Shown here: in pieces, positions 37,143 to 51,299 of the stretch
Numbering within the stretch: the stretch's first letter is position 1
How the letters are laid out: every line of letters starts with the position of its first letter
Translations under genes and position numbers: made by a program
NCBI GenBank assembly: GCA_026874595.1
Contig: CM049307.1
Location: 4,609,579 to 4,673,578 of the forward strand
Reading direction: 5' to 3'
DNA from: Sipunculus nudus
Taxonomy: Eukaryota > Annelida > Sipuncula > Golfingiida > Sipunculidae
Length of the DNA: 64,000 nucleotides
The notes under the pieces: generated by a model
Database searches by the model: none
What the model was told of the DNA's origin: nothing
The model's input: the letters and a program-made list of their open reading frames with translations, nothing else

Positions 37143-38237
37143 GACTGAAGAGCAGGTCATACAAACCCACATAACTGATACAGAAGCCTGCCTGAGAAAT
37201 GTACTCAGACTGAAGAGCAGGTCATACAAACCCAAATAACTGATACAGAAGCCTGCCTGAGAAATGTTCTCAGACTGAAGAGCAGGTCATACAAACCCAA
37301 ATAACTGATACAGAAGCCTGCCTGAGAAATGTACTCAGACTGAAGAGCAGGTCATACAAACCCAAATAACTGATACAGAAGCCTGCCTGAGAAATGTACT
37401 CAGACTGAAGAGCAGGTCATACATACCCAAATAACTGATACAGAAGCCTGCCTGAGAAATGTACTCAGACTAAAGAGCAGGTCATACAAACCCAAATAAC
37501 TTATACAGAAGCCTGCCTGAGAAATGTACTCAGACTGAAGAGCAGGTCATACAAACCCAAATAACTGATACAGAAGCCTGCCTGAGAAATGTACTCAGAC
37601 TGAAGAGCAGGTCATACAAACCCAAATAACTGATACAGAAGCCTGCCTGAGAAATGTACTCAGACTGAAGAGCAGGTCATACAAACCCAAATAACTGATA
37701 CAGAAGCCTGCCTGAGAAATGTACTCAGACTGAAGAGCAGGTCATACATACCCAAATAACTGATACAGAAGCCTGCCTGAGAAATGTACTCAGACTGAAG
37801 AGCAGGTCATACAAACCCAAATAACTTATACAGAAGCCTGCCTGAGAAATGTACTCAGACTGAAGAGCAGGTCATACAAACCCAAATAACTTATACAGAA
37901 GCCTGCCTGAGAAATGTACTCAGACTGAAGAGCAGGTCATACAAACCCAAATAACTGATACAGAAGCCTGCCTGAGAAATGTACTCAGACTGAAGAGCAG
38001 GTCATACAAACCCAAATAACTGATACAGAAGCCTGCCTGAGAAATGTACTCAGACTGAAGAGCAGGTCATAAAAACACAAATAACTTATACAGAAGCCTG
38101 CCTGAGAAATGTACTCAGACTGAAGAGCAGGTCATACAAACCCAAATAACTTATACAGAAGCCTGCCTGAGAAATGTACTCAGACTGAAGAGCAGGTCAT
38201 ACAAACCCAAATAACTGATACAGAAGCCTGCCTAAGA
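37143..38237. repeat. 65-bp tandem array with 325-bp higher-order period
   Basis: About 17 copies of a 65-base unit containing GACTGAAGAGCAGGTCATAC, CCCAAATAACTGATACAG and CCTGCCTGAGAAATGTACTC. Marker variants recur every five units: CATACATACCC near 37421 and 37746, and AACTTATACAG near 37501 and 37826. Copies are otherwise almost identical, suggesting recent expansion. Confidence 0.95.
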
Positions 38238-38913
38238 ATGTACTCTTGATCAGGAAATACATGTAGGTGGTGGAGTTTAATAAATACATCATCTGAAAAT
38301 TCAACTCAAGATGAACCTTTATTATTATTAGTATTAAAATACTAAGTTAGAGCTAAACACTAAAACAGCAGATTTTATCATTTAAAAAATATCACAAAGT
38401 TCATAATCTATGAAACAAACATATACACGATCCTAAAACATAAATGAATATATTTTCATTGTTGCCTTGTTGGTCAAATTTGCACGTGCTTTTTTAATTT
38501 CCCATTTTATTATATGCAGTTTTGCATGTGCCACTTTGTCCTGAACTCATACATCCAAGAATATCCTAAACTGATATGTAGAAGTCAAAAAGGCAGTGAA
38601 ACTGTGTTTTATGCTGTTTTTCTGGCCAGTAAGGCAGTGTAAAGATAACTTTATGGATGAAATGATCTCCTGCCTAATGATATTTGCCAAAGGAAAGCAC
38701 AGGAGCTAATTCATAAAATGAAGTTCTTTAGGATAGATCTTGTCTCATGGACACCCCAGTAGGATGAATGAAAAAAGTTAACATTAAATGTAAACAACAC
38801 AGTAATCAGGTACTTCAGAAATGTCTTCCTTATTAATTACAGTGATACCAGTAAGGCATGTCACTGGTATAGATCTATTGTTCATTCAGTGAAACCTGAC
38901 CTGGGAGAAAGAT

Positions 38914-39009
38914 GTTCATACCTGACAACTCCTTTTTGTGTCTATGTTCATACCTGATAACTCCTTTCTGTATCCATGTTCATACCTAATAACCCTTTTC
39001 TGTATCCTA
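38914..39009. repeat. 32-bp tandem triplet
   Basis: Three units of 32 bases built on GTTCATACCTGATAACTCC and TTTCTGTATCC. Confidence 0.85.
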
Positions 39010-41599
39010 ATGATAAATAGCACCATTCTGGTCCTCTGACAATACAGAGTTTCTAACAGGTAGCAGAGTGCCTTAACATCTTATATAGAGGGTTACACAG
39101 TAAGGATCAATGAGGATGGAAATATTTTCATCATTTTTGACAATATATCAAGGCCTACAAGTACGCTGTCACTTGACATAAACCAGACCTATCATTAGAT
39201 ATGTTTATGCACTTTCTAACAACACCTACCATGTGTGAGAAAAATTCTGTATTAACTGAGCATTTTGGTAAATCCCCCTACATGCCTGGTGAATTTCCTA
39301 TTGCATGAACACAAGCATTTTCCACACAGGTAACTAGATGATAGCCAACAGCATGTCACACGGCAAACAACCTGTTACCGTTAGAGGTTGAATAACACTC
39401 TGGTTTGTGAGCTCTTAGGTTTTCTTTTGTGTAACTCATCACTCAAAGCCAAATATTAAGATAACCGGCTGTCTACCACAGTACTGATTTAACAGGATGG
39501 ATGGCTGTTGCAGTGCATTCTCACCAAAGACTTGTGTCATGACTTCAGTACAGGCTTAGGAGTCATGTATTGCCAGCTTCATGAAACATGACAGATTATG
39601 AATGCTGTCAGCAGGGTTTATGCTGATAAAATTTGTTACAAGCAACCATTAAATGTAAAACAGAAGTAATAAAATCTTCTGAATCATTCAAGTCTAAATA
39701 CTAGATCAAGCTGAGAAGCAAAAGTAGTATTAATGCAGATAATGTAAGTTTTAAGAAAATTATCATACAATATTACTAAAATATGACATCCTATGTAAAG
39801 ATGCTTCTCATGCCAAACTGACCTTGTATAAATAATGTTAACTGACAACCTGTACTCATCATACAGGAGACAATCATCAGAAGGTGACCATTACTTGATC
39901 ATATTATCTGACCCTAAAGTTTCCACAGAACTTCCAAGAGAAACATTTCATTTTTCACTGATTAACAGGGGCATTACAAAATCAACACAATCCAAGTAAC
40001 ATGTTGTGTAGGGGGGGGGCATTACAAAATCAACAGAATTCAAGTGACAGGTTGTGTAGTGGCTGCTCGCATTAAACATTTTATAACCCACTCCTGTCAT
40101 CTTATGTGTATAAAGTACATAAAAACTGAAGGTCAACATATGTTAGCGGTACAATATAGTAGGCTACATATTTCTTGGCCTAGACATATCTAGCATAAGT
40201 TGAATGGCTGGCATACTGTCCAGAAGAGGGCAATAGGCCAAGCATCTGAACTCCCCTCAACGCAGTTTCAGTCAGTGCTCCAGTGATTTCAAGGTCTTGA
40301 GGCACCTGGGCCTTAGTCATGAAACATGCATCAAATATGTTCTCACTCATATACCCACTGGCTCAGGCCTGTGTCCAACCATGGTCTGAAGATACACCAG
40401 ATAATGTAATTATATCCAAGAGACCAGGGTAGTCCATGAAATATAAAATATTTTTCTGTAGGCATTTCAGTACAGGAAATATAAAACTACAGTACTTGAA
40501 AAGTTTCCTTCATTTATTAGGAGCTCTCATTAATTAACTGTATTGATAGATTACATAAATGGGTAGTTTGAAAGGATTTACAGTCTATTATTAAATGTAA
40601 ATGGTTTACATTAAATTAACAAATGAGTCACACTACAAAGAGCATACACTATCAGGAAATAAAAATTTCCTAACTTTTTAAAACTTTTAAGAAACTTTAA
40701 AATAAGGAAATAATTTAGAAAACACTCAGACACTAACAATTAAAAAGTAAAAAGAAAAATAAATTTCATGTATTATTCTACAATTCTCAATATATCAGGA
40801 GGTTTACTTAAATTTAAAAACTATAAACTGAAGAATTTAATGATTGTTAGCATGTGAGCCTCTGTGACAATATTAATATAATCTACAGTATGTCTACATC
40901 TGCAGCCTGTCACATGTAACACAACCATTTAGCTGTATGGGATAATATGTAAAGCACCAAGATATGCCATAGCTGTTACATACTAAATCCAATCAGGGAT
41001 CATTTAATGAAAGAAAGTTTATCTTGGAACATTTAGGATTGATGATGTACCTCTATAACAAATGAAGTCAGTTTTGGGTTTTCCCGGGCATTAACCTGCT
41101 ACTTAACATTCAATGGTGTATGTCAATATGCATATACTCTGTTATATAAAATATTAAAACTTGTGATTTTATCAAATAGTTTCTAAGAAATGAAATCTTT
41201 TTTAATTATTGCAAAATTATACTCCCAATAGCAGAACAGAGTAATGTGGGAGCCCTGTGGAAGTACTGCGAACTCTTTTTTCAGTGGTTAGTCATCAAGA
41301 CACATGGTGAAAGAGAGACATGTTAAATACAAAATTTTAATCAAATTAAAACAATCTTATGTCATAACAGTAGAAATCCCACTGCCAGTCACACAGGCTT
41401 TATTATGTCTAAATCAGTAACGTAATCACTTTAAGTTTAATATACCCATTCCCTAACAGTGAGGTTTCCCATGAGAGCTCTACAGGGGTAAACATGTACA
41501 TCATTTTAATGGTGCCAAGCTTAACACTGCCTGCTCCTCCTGATACCAAAAAACCAAGTGCAGAAGGTGCAACCACTGCAGACTAGCACATTCTCTCAC

Positions 41600-41795
41600 A
41601 CCTGTTAGTGTACGTGAAATGTAGTCACAATAAGGTAAAGTAATAGTCCGGGAATCAGCAAACGAAGCCAACAAAAATATTACGAAGCCCGCTACATCCA
41701 CTACACAGATAAAACACGCATCACAGGTAAACCGCACAAAATTTACACAAGGTGGAGCCCCTACGGCTGTGCCCGACTTGCCTTTCATCAAAAAA
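41600..41795 (-). promoter_or_regulatory. CpG-enriched patch, possible promoter or untranslated first exon
   Basis: Around nine CpG dinucleotides fall in about 180 bases of otherwise CpG-poor intron. A minus-strand ORF of 96 codons covers it (41791-41501) but shows no family likeness. A weak donor-like GTGTGAGAG follows CACTAACAG near 41608-41600 on the minus strand. This could be an additional transcription start for the host gene or an old transposon remnant. Confidence 0.2.
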
Positions 41796-42133
41796 GACTT
41801 TGGGCATGTGCTTTTTATCCTGACTTTTTATTTCTTATTTCCCTTCAGAGTCTTAGGCAGTGATAAAGCTAAAGGTCACCTGAGTCTGTGGAAGGTAACA
41901 GCAAATCCTGCAACCTGTAGTTTACTCCCAGGTCTACAGGTAGACGCTGGTTCCAACACCAAGCCACCTGATGTAAGAAAATAAGTCTCCTTGTCAATAT
42001 CAAAACATATGCCTAGTAGAAACACATATAAGCCTAATTCTGTGAACAAAACTGAGGGTTAAAAGCCAGAACCAGCACCCAAGGCTGGTATGTGGATCAT
42101 TCATGTGGGCGTTAGAAAGTATGTGTGTGTCAT

Positions 42134-45100
42134 ACAAGACTCAGCATGGCTCTTACTTTTACAAAACTCAGCAAGGCTCTTACTTTTACAAGACTCAGCA
42201 CGGCTCTTACTTTTACAAGACTCAGCATGGCTCTTACTTTTACCAGACTCAGCAAGGCTCTTACTTTTACAAGACTCAGCACGGCTCTTACTTTTACAAG
42301 ACTCAGCAAGGCTCTTTCTTTTACAAGACTCAGCACGGCTCTTACTTTTACAAGACTCAGCATGGCTCTTACTTTTACCAGACTCAGCACGGCTCTTACT
42401 TTTACAAGACTCAGCATGGCTCTTACTTTTACAAGACTCAGCATGGCTCTTACTTTTACAAGACTCAGCATGGGCTCTTACTTTTACAAGATTCAGCACG
42501 GCTCTTACTTTACAAGACTCAGCACGGCTCTTACTTTTACAAGACTCAGCACGGCTCTAACTTTTACAAGACTCAGCACGGCTCTTACTTTTACAAGACT
42601 CAGCACGGCTCTAACTTTTACAAGACTCAGCACGGCTCTTACTTTACAAGACTCAGCACGGCTCTTACTTTTACAAGACTCAGCACGGCTCTAACTTTTA
42701 CAAGACTCAGCATGGCTCTTACTTTACAAGACTGAGCATGGCTCTTACTTTACAAGACTCAGCATGGCTCTTACTTTTACAAGACTCAGCACGGCTCTTA
42801 CTTTTACAAGACTCAGCACGGCTCTAACTTTTACAAGACTCAGCACGGCTCTAACTTTTACAAGACTCAGCATGGGCTCTTACTTTTACAAGACTCAGCA
42901 CGGCTCTTACTTTACAAGACTCAGCACGGCTCTTACTTTTACAAGACTCAGCACGGCTCTAACTTTTACAAGACTCAGCATGGCTCTTACTTTACAAGAC
43001 TCAGCACGGCTCTTACTTTTACAAGACTCAGCACGGCTCTTACTTTTATAAGACTCAGAACAGCTCTTACTTTTACAAAACTCAGCACTGCTCTTACTTT
43101 TACAAGATTCAGCATGGCTCTTACTTTTACAAGACTCAGCAGGGCTCTTACTTTTACAAGACTCAGCACGGCTCTTACTTTTACAAGACTCAGCACGGCT
43201 CTTACTTTACAAGACTCAGCATGGCTCTTTCTTTTACAAGACTCAGCAAGGCTCTAACTTTTACAAGACTCAGCATGGCTCTTACTTTTACAAAACTCAG
43301 CACGGCTCTTACTTTTACAAGACTCAGCACGACTCTTACTTTTACAAGACTCAGCAAGGCTCTTTCTTTTACAAGGCTCAGCATGGGTCTTACTTTTCAA
43401 AGACTCAGAACAGCTCTTACTTTTATAAGACTCAGAACAGCTCTTACTTTTACAAAACTCAGCACTGCTCTTACTTTTACAAGACTCAGCATGGCTCTTA
43501 CTTTACAAGACTCAGCAAGGCTCTAACTTTTACAAGACATTAAGCAAGGCTCTTACTTTACAAGACTCAGCATGGCTCTTTCTTTTACAAGACTCAGCAA
43601 AGTTTTATAAGACTCAGAACAGCTCTTACTTTTACAAAACTCAGCACTGCTCTTACTTTTACAAGACTCAGCATGGCTCTTACTTTACAAGACTCAGCAA
43701 GGCTCTAATTTTTACAAGACTCAGCAAGGCTCTTACTTTACAAGACTCAGCATGGCTCTTTCTTTTACAAGACTCAGCACAGCTCTAAGTTTTATAAGAC
43801 TCAGAACAGCTCTTACTTTTACAAAACTCAGCACTGCTCTTACTTTTACAAGACTCAGCAAGGCTCTTACTTTTACAAGACTCAGCATGGCTCTAACCTT
43901 ACAAAACTCAGCACGGCTCTTACTTTTACAAGACTCAGCACGGCTCTTACTTTACAAAACTCAGCACGGCTCTTACTTTTACAAGACTCAGCAAGGCTCT
44001 TTCTTTTACAAGACTCAGCAAGGCTCTTTCTTTTACAAGACTCAGCTCGGCTCTTACTTTACAAGACTCAGCACGGCTCTTACTTTTACAAGACTCAGCA
44101 TGGCTCTTTCTTTTACAAGACTCAGCAAGGCTCTTACTTTTACAAAACTCAGCACGGCTCTTACAAGACTCAGCAAGGCTCTTACTTTTTACAAGACTCA
44201 GCACGGCTCTTACTTTTACAAGACTCAGCAAGGCTCTTTCTTTTAAAAGACTCAGCACGGCTCTTACTTTACAAGACTCAGCACAGCTCTTACTTTTACA
44301 AGACTCAGCATGGCTCTTTCTTTTACAAGACTCAGCAAGGCTCTTACTTTTACAAAACTCAGCACGGCTCTTACTTTTACAAGACTCAGCACGGCTCTTA
44401 CTTTTACAAGACTCAGCAAGGCTATTACTTTTACAAGACTCAGCATGGCTCTTACTTTTACAGGACTCAGCACGGCTCTTACTTTACAAGACTCAGCAAG
44501 ATTCTTACCTTACAAAACTCAGCGTGGCTCTTACTTTTACAAGACTCAGCCAGGCTCTTTCTTTTACAACACTCAGCAAGGCTCTTACTTTTACAAGACT
44601 CAGCAGGGCTCTTACTTTTACAAGACTCAGCACGGCTCTTTCTTTTACAAGACTCAGCACGGCTCTTACTTTTACAAGACTCAGCACGGCTCTTACTTTT
44701 ACAAGACTCAGCACGGCTCTTACTTATACAAGACTCAGCACGGCTCTTACTTTACAAGACTCAGCACGGCTCTTACCTTACAAAACTCAGCACGGCTCTT
44801 TCTTTTAAAGACTCAGCACAGCTCTTACTTTTACAAGACTCAGCACGGCTCTTTCTTTTACAAGACTCAGCACGGCTCTTACTTTTACAAGACTCAGCAT
44901 GGCTCTTACTTTTATAAGACTCAGCAAGGCTCTTTCTTTTACAGGACTCAGCACGGCTCTTACTTTACAAGACTCAGCAAGATTCTTACCTTACAAAACT
45001 CAGCGGGGCTCTTACTTTTACAAGACTCAGCCAGGCTCTTTCTTTTACAACACTCAGCAAGGCTCTTACTTTTACAAGACTCAGCACGGCTCTTACTTTT

Positions 45101-48100
45101 ACAAGACTCAGCACGGCTCTTTCTTTTACAAGACTCAGCACGGCTCTTACTTTTACAAGACTCAGCACGGCTCTTACTTTTATAAGACTCAGAACAGCTC
45201 TTACTTTTACAAAACTCAGCACTGCTCTTACTTTTACAAGATTCAGCATGGCTCTTACTTTTACAAGACTCAGCACGGCTCTTACTTTTACAAGACTCAG
45301 CACGGCTCTTACTTTTACAAGACTCAGCACGGCTCTAACTTTTACAAGACTCAGCATGGCTCTTACTTTACAAGACTCAGCACGGCTCTTACTTTTACAA
45401 GACTCAGCACGGCTCTTACTTTTATAAGACTCAGAACAGCTCTTACTTTTACAAAACTCAGCACTGCTCTTACTTTTACAAGACTCAGCATGGCTCTTAC
45501 TTTACAAGACTCAGCAAGGCTCTAACTTTTACAAGACTCAGCAAGGCTCTTACTTTACAAGACTCAGCACGGCTCTTACTTTTACAAGACTCAGCATGGC
45601 TCTTACTTTTACAAGACTTAGCACGGCTCTTACTTTTACCAGACTCAGCACGGCTCTTACTTTTACAAGACTCAGCACGGCTCTTACCTTACAAAACTCA
45701 ACAGCTCTTACTTTTACAAGACTCAGCATGGCTCTTACTTTTACAAGACTCAGCACGGCTCTTACTTTTACAAGACTCAGCACGGCTCTTACTTTTACAA
45801 GACTCAGCATGGCTCTTTCTTTTACAAGACTCAGCAAGGCTCTAACTTTTACAAGACTCAGCATGGCTCTTACTTTTACAAAACTCAGCACGGCTCTTAC
45901 TTTTACAAGACTCAGCACGGCTCTTACTTTTACAAGACTCAGCAAGGCTCTTTCTTTTACAAGGCTCAGCATGGGTCTTACTTTTCAAAGACTCAGAATA
46001 GCTCTTACTTTTATAAGACTCAGAACAGCTCTTACTTTTACAAAACTCAGCACTGCTCTTACTTTTACAAGACTCAGCATGGCTCTTACTTTACAAGACT
46101 CAGCACGGCTCTAACTTTTACAAGACTCAGCAAGGCTCTTACTTTACAAGACTCAGCATGGCTCTTTCTTTTACAAGACTCAGCAAAGTTTTATAAGACT
46201 CAGAACAGCTCTTACTTTTACAAAACTCAGCACTGCTCTTACTTTTACAAGACTCAGCATGGCTCTTACTTTACAAGACTCAGCAAGGCTCTAACTTTTA
46301 CAAGACTCAGCATGGCTCTTACTTTACAAGACTCAGCAAGGCTCTAACTTTTACAAGACTCAGCAAGGCTCTTACTTTACAAGACTCAGCATGGCTCTTT
46401 CTTTTACAAGACTCAGCACAGCTCTAAGTTTTATAAGACTCAGAACAGCTCTTACTTTTACAAAACTCAGCACTGCTCTTACTTTTACAAGACTCAGCAA
46501 GGCTCTTACTTTTACAAGACTCAGCATGGCTCTAACCTTACAAAACTCAGCATGGCTCTTACTTTTACAAGACTCAGCACGGCTCTTACTTTACAAAACT
46601 CAGCACGGCTCTTACTTTTACAAGACTCAGCAAGGCTCTTTCTTTTACAAGACTCAGCAAGGCTCTTTCTTTTACAAGACTCAGCTCGGCTCTTACTTTA
46701 CAAGACTCAGCACGGCTCTTACTTTTACAAGACTCAGCATGGCTCTTTCTTTTACAAGACTCAGCAAGGCTCTTACTTTTACAAAACTCAGCACGGCTCT
46801 TACTTTTACAAGACTCAGCACGGCTCTTACTTTTACAAGACTCAGCAAGGCTATTACTTTTACAAGACTCAGCATGGCTCTTACTTTTATAAGACTCAGC
46901 AAGGCTCTTTCTTTTACAGGACTCAGCACGGCTCTTACTTTACAAGACTCAGCAAGATTCTTACCTTACAAAACTCAGCGTGGCTCTTACTTTTACAAGA
47001 CTCAGCCAGGCTCTTTCTATTACAACACTCAGCAAGGCTCTTACTTTTACAAGACTCAGCACGGCTCTTACTTTTACAAGACTCAGCACGGCTCTTTCTT
47101 TTACAAGACTCAGCACGGCTCTTACTTTTACAAGACTCAGCACGGCTCTTACTTTTACAAGACTCAGCACGGCTCTTACTTATACAAGACTCAGCACGGC
47201 TCTTACTTTACAAGACTCAGCACGGCTCTTACCTTACAAAACTCAGCACGGCTCTTTCTTTTAAAGACTCAGCACAGCTCTTACTTTTACAAGACTCAGC
47301 ACGGCTCTTTCTTTTACAAGACTCAGCACGGCTCTTACTTTTACAAGACTCAGCATGGCTCTTACTTTTATAAGACTCAGCAAGGCTCTTTCTTTTACAG
47401 GACTCAGCACGGCTCTTACTTTACAAGACTCAGCAAGATTCTTACCTTACAAAACTCAGCGTGGCTCTTACTTTTACAAGACTCAGCCAGGCTCTTTCTT
47501 TTACAACACTCAGCAAGGCTCTTACTTTTACAAGACTCAGCACGGCTCTTACTTTTACAAGACTCAGCACGGCTCTTTCTTTTACAAGACTCAGCACGGC
47601 TCTTACTTTTACAAGACTCAGCACGGCTCTTACTTTTACAAGACTCAGCACGGCTCTTACTTTTACAAGACTCAGCACGGCTCTTTCTTTTACAAGACTC
47701 AGCATGGCTCTTACTTTTACAAGACTCAGCACGGCTCTTACTTATACAAGACTCAGCACGGCTCTTACTTTACAAGACTCAGCACGGCTCTTACCTTACA
47801 AAACTCAGCACGGCTCTTTCTTTTAAAGACTCAGCACGGCTCTTACTTTTACAAGACTCAGCACGGCTCTTTCTTTTACAAGACTCAGCACGGCTCTTAC
47901 TTTTACAAAACTCAGCACGGCTCTTACTTTTACAAGACTCAGCATGGCTCTTTCTTTTACAAGAGTCAGCACGGCTCTTACTTTTACAAAACTCAGCACG
48001 GCTCTTACTTTTACAAGACTCAGCACGGCTCTTACTTTTACAAGACTCAGCATGGCTCTTTCTTTTACAAGACTCAGCACGGCTCTTTCTTTTACAAGAC

Positions 48101-48470
48101 TCAGCACGGCTCTTACTTTTACAAGACTCAGCACAGCTCTTACTTTTACAAGACTCAGCACGGCTCTTACTTTTACAAGACTCAGCATGGCTCTTACTTT
48201 TACAAGACTCAGCATGGCTCTTTCTTTTACAAGACTCAGCATGGCTCTTACTTTTACAAGACTCAGCAAGGCTCTTACTTTTACAAGACTCAGCACGGCT
48301 CTTACTTTTACAAGACTCAGCACGGCTCTTACTTTTACAAGACTCAGCATGGCTCTTACTTTTACAAGACTCAGCAAGGCTCTTACTTTTACAAGACTCA
48401 GCACGGCTCTTACTTTTACAAGACTTAGCATGGCTCTTTCTTTTACAGGACTCAGCACGGCTTTTACTTT
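42134..48470. repeat. 6.3-kb minisatellite of 27-bp units with nested duplications
   Basis: About 235 units of CAGCACGGCTCTTAC plus TTTTACAAGACT (27 bases; many are 26 through loss of one T). Variants include CAGCATGG, CAGCAAGG, CTCTTTC, AAAACTC and TATAAGACTCAGAACAG. A marker variant (CAGCAAGATTCTTACC) occurs at 44494, 44975, 46950 and 47431. Spacing is 481 within each pair and 2456 between pairs, showing two duplication scales. Another marker (GCATGGGTCTTAC) lies at 43381 and 45969. All three frames of a strand can be open over long stretches, which produces ORFs up to 704 codons. These are array artefacts. The plus strand is pyrimidine-biased. Confidence 0.96.
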
Positions 48471-50840
48471 CCCAATCCATCAATCATGCTTTTTTTTTCT
48501 TTTAACTTAACTGGAATTTTCTGGTGAGTGCTTGTATATTTTTATAGATGGTCGGTTTTCCCCTTATCATTTTGCTTCTCATCTAAATGAAATGTGCCAT
48601 GAATCTTATAATAAAGGACTTGTCCAAAATATTTATATTTACCAGATGTTAAAATGAGTCTCATAGCCAATGACAAGACGCTAGAGTTGAAATTATAACA
48701 TTCTACAATTTTCTTATATTTCAAAAGAACTTTCAATGGTTGCTTTAATGGTATGTGTTCAAGGCAGCAGCTGACATGGCCAGTGTACTGACTGAAGCTA
48801 ATGTAACACAGCTGTCTGAATACCATAATACAAGTTTCTAACTCTGGTAGAAACAATACAAAACCTGCTGGCCAACTGAAGACCAAACAGCTTGGGAATG
48901 TAGGTGCAAATGCTCTCATATCACGGCAGACATAATGAAAGAGCAGATTTGTTGCACAGAAGTTTCTTTTTAATCAATCTATAAAAACATACAGTGCAAT
49001 GTTCACAAGAATAATTATCTACTAATTTAAACTTGCATCACATGCACCACAGTTTCAATGATATAAAAATCTGGATTAATACCCAGAACTGCAGAGATAT
49101 ATGTGATACTTAGTAACTTATCTCCTGACCACACAATTGAACTGTAGAGTTATCTTCTGAAAACAAGCTTTAAGGTGTGGTCGAGTCAGGGGGCTGGCTG
49201 TTTATAACAATAAACTTTATCACATGGCCACAGTAAACACCGGTCCACAGCCCCATCTCCCCTCCCCTGCCTCCCTGCTCCAGACTTCATCAACATATCA
49301 TATAAGTCATATCACCCTGCAGCTCAAATCAAATTCTGCTTGTTTACATGTAGCTGTCAGTAAGAAAAGCCCAGCAGACCCTGGCACCAGCCACTGAACC
49401 TGTTACCGTAAGGACTGCCTCTTATAAAACATCTGATCAATTTTCTCCCCCATCTTAATGAAGACAGACTCCAGGTAACTGGATGATGGCAGTTAAACAT
49501 TCACTTTCAATTTCACAGAGTTCCAGTACTTTAGTAGCAATTTAACCACTAGACTGGATAGATAATTTACATCTACTGATAGAAGGCTATGTTAACCAGC
49601 ATTAATTTCAATTTCAAGGAGCCCAAAATCTCCTGCTCAGTAAAGAAGCAATTCATCCAAACTTCCAGGTGGCAGAATAACCTTGATTTACCATTATTGG
49701 TAGAAGGCAATGATTATAACAACTTTCAATTTTAATGAGCTAAGATTCTTCTGTTTGCTTTAATGGCAATTCAACCACTAGACTAACTTATGCATCTACT
49801 GTTGGGAGGAAGAGTTTAAGATTGTGTCACTGGGAAAAACACCCAAAAATAAAATCAACCAAAAAGATATTGCCATTTAATATGAAACCCATAAATGATG
49901 TTAGATTGAAATCCTGGTAGTGTTTGACCTGAAGGTATGCATGTTTTTTTTTAAATTTTCATCAATTTTGATATATTTATTTTATTTCATCAGAATTTAC
50001 AAATTCTTTTTATGTAAAGAAAACCATGGACCATGAATTTTAATATCAGCACACTATAAAGTGACTTGCTGTAAGTGAATTCTAAAAATAGTGGGGATTA
50101 TGGGTTTTTGCCAGGGATGTTATCTTATGAAAAAACATTCACTTTCAGTACCAAAGAGGTCTAGTACTGATGTTGCCCTGTTACAGTTGCAATTACTTGA
50201 AGGAGGTCAGAAATAAGAACTTTCACTTTCAGTTTTCAAGAGCTAGCTGTTAGGTTTGATTTAGTTAAGATTCAACTTGCAATTATTGATTGGGGAAACA
50301 TAAGAGTGCAATATTAAAACATGTATGAACAGCTCAAGTTCTTACCTCTGCTTCAATATCAATTCAATAAACAGACTTATTACAATTTCATTTTTTTAAG
50401 TCATCTTTGTTTGCCTACAGACTCTGTTTGATTCAACAACCAGACTACTTTCAATTCACATTTATTGATCAGAAGACAAACACATGAAGGCTTTCAATGC
50501 CAAGGATCTCAGGTTCTTATTTTTTTCTGTTCCAGTAAAAATAATGCCATAAGACTAACTACCATTTGTATTTATTTTTGTTACACATTTGTTTGCCTGA
50601 TCTCTCTCAAAACCATAAATTAAAGATAAGTGTACTATAGCATATAAATGATTAACATATAAATATCTTTGTTCTGCTAAAAATAGGAGAATGGCACTAA
50701 AAGCATTTAAGTATTTTGTCTCTGTTCTTTGTATCTTACTGTATACATGATTTCAGTGTGAATGTTACCAAGCAGGTTGAGCTATTTGCCAATGGGACCA
50801 CTGTTAGCATCCTCATAGCAACGATGCCATTCACAGGAGG

Positions 50841-50910
50841 TGTGACGGCCTGATATGCAAATTTGAGGGAATCGTCAAGAGAGTTGTGACGCCCTAATAT
50901 GCAAATATCA
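50841..50910. promoter_or_regulatory. Paired POU-octamer motifs in a short direct repeat
   Basis: ATGCAAAT, the consensus octamer for POU/Oct factors, occurs at 50855-50862 and again at 50899-50906 in the same orientation. Each is preceded by TGTGACGSCCTRAT. The 44-base spacing is about four helical turns. Function as an intronic enhancer is inference; the repeat itself is direct. Confidence 0.35.
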
Positions 50911-51299
50911 GGGGTTCACCATACGGACTTTACAGGGCTTTAGTTATAAGAACTAGTACTGAGTTACATCTATCAGTACACGGAATCACGTTTTATTTAA
51001 AGCATTTTAGAAGAAAAGTAAATACATGTATAGTAAAGCCCAGGCAGGGCTACACATTCCAGACTTTCTGTGACATCATCTGTGACAGTGAACCAGATGT
51101 CAACACTCTTCAGTTAACTCTGACATCCTGCAACATATCCATGTCCCACGTGGTCTCACATGCTGACATTTTCTGATTTATTAACATATCATTAAAAATT
51201 GTGGGAGATTTCAGGAAATCGAAAAAATTTCATTGTGAGGACTAATTAAGATAAAAGCATTCTTTTACAGGTTCATATACTTACAGCAATAAAAATTTC

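Noticed and set aside
37143-38237. Regular repeats as a CRISPR array
   Set aside because: Units are contiguous with no unique spacers and the DNA is eukaryotic; the same holds for the other arrays.
42090-48510. Many long ORFs, up to 704 codons, as silk-like or low-complexity proteins
   Set aside because: All frames on both strands open over parts of the 27-bp array; 26-base units shift the frame repeatedly; no start or splice context.
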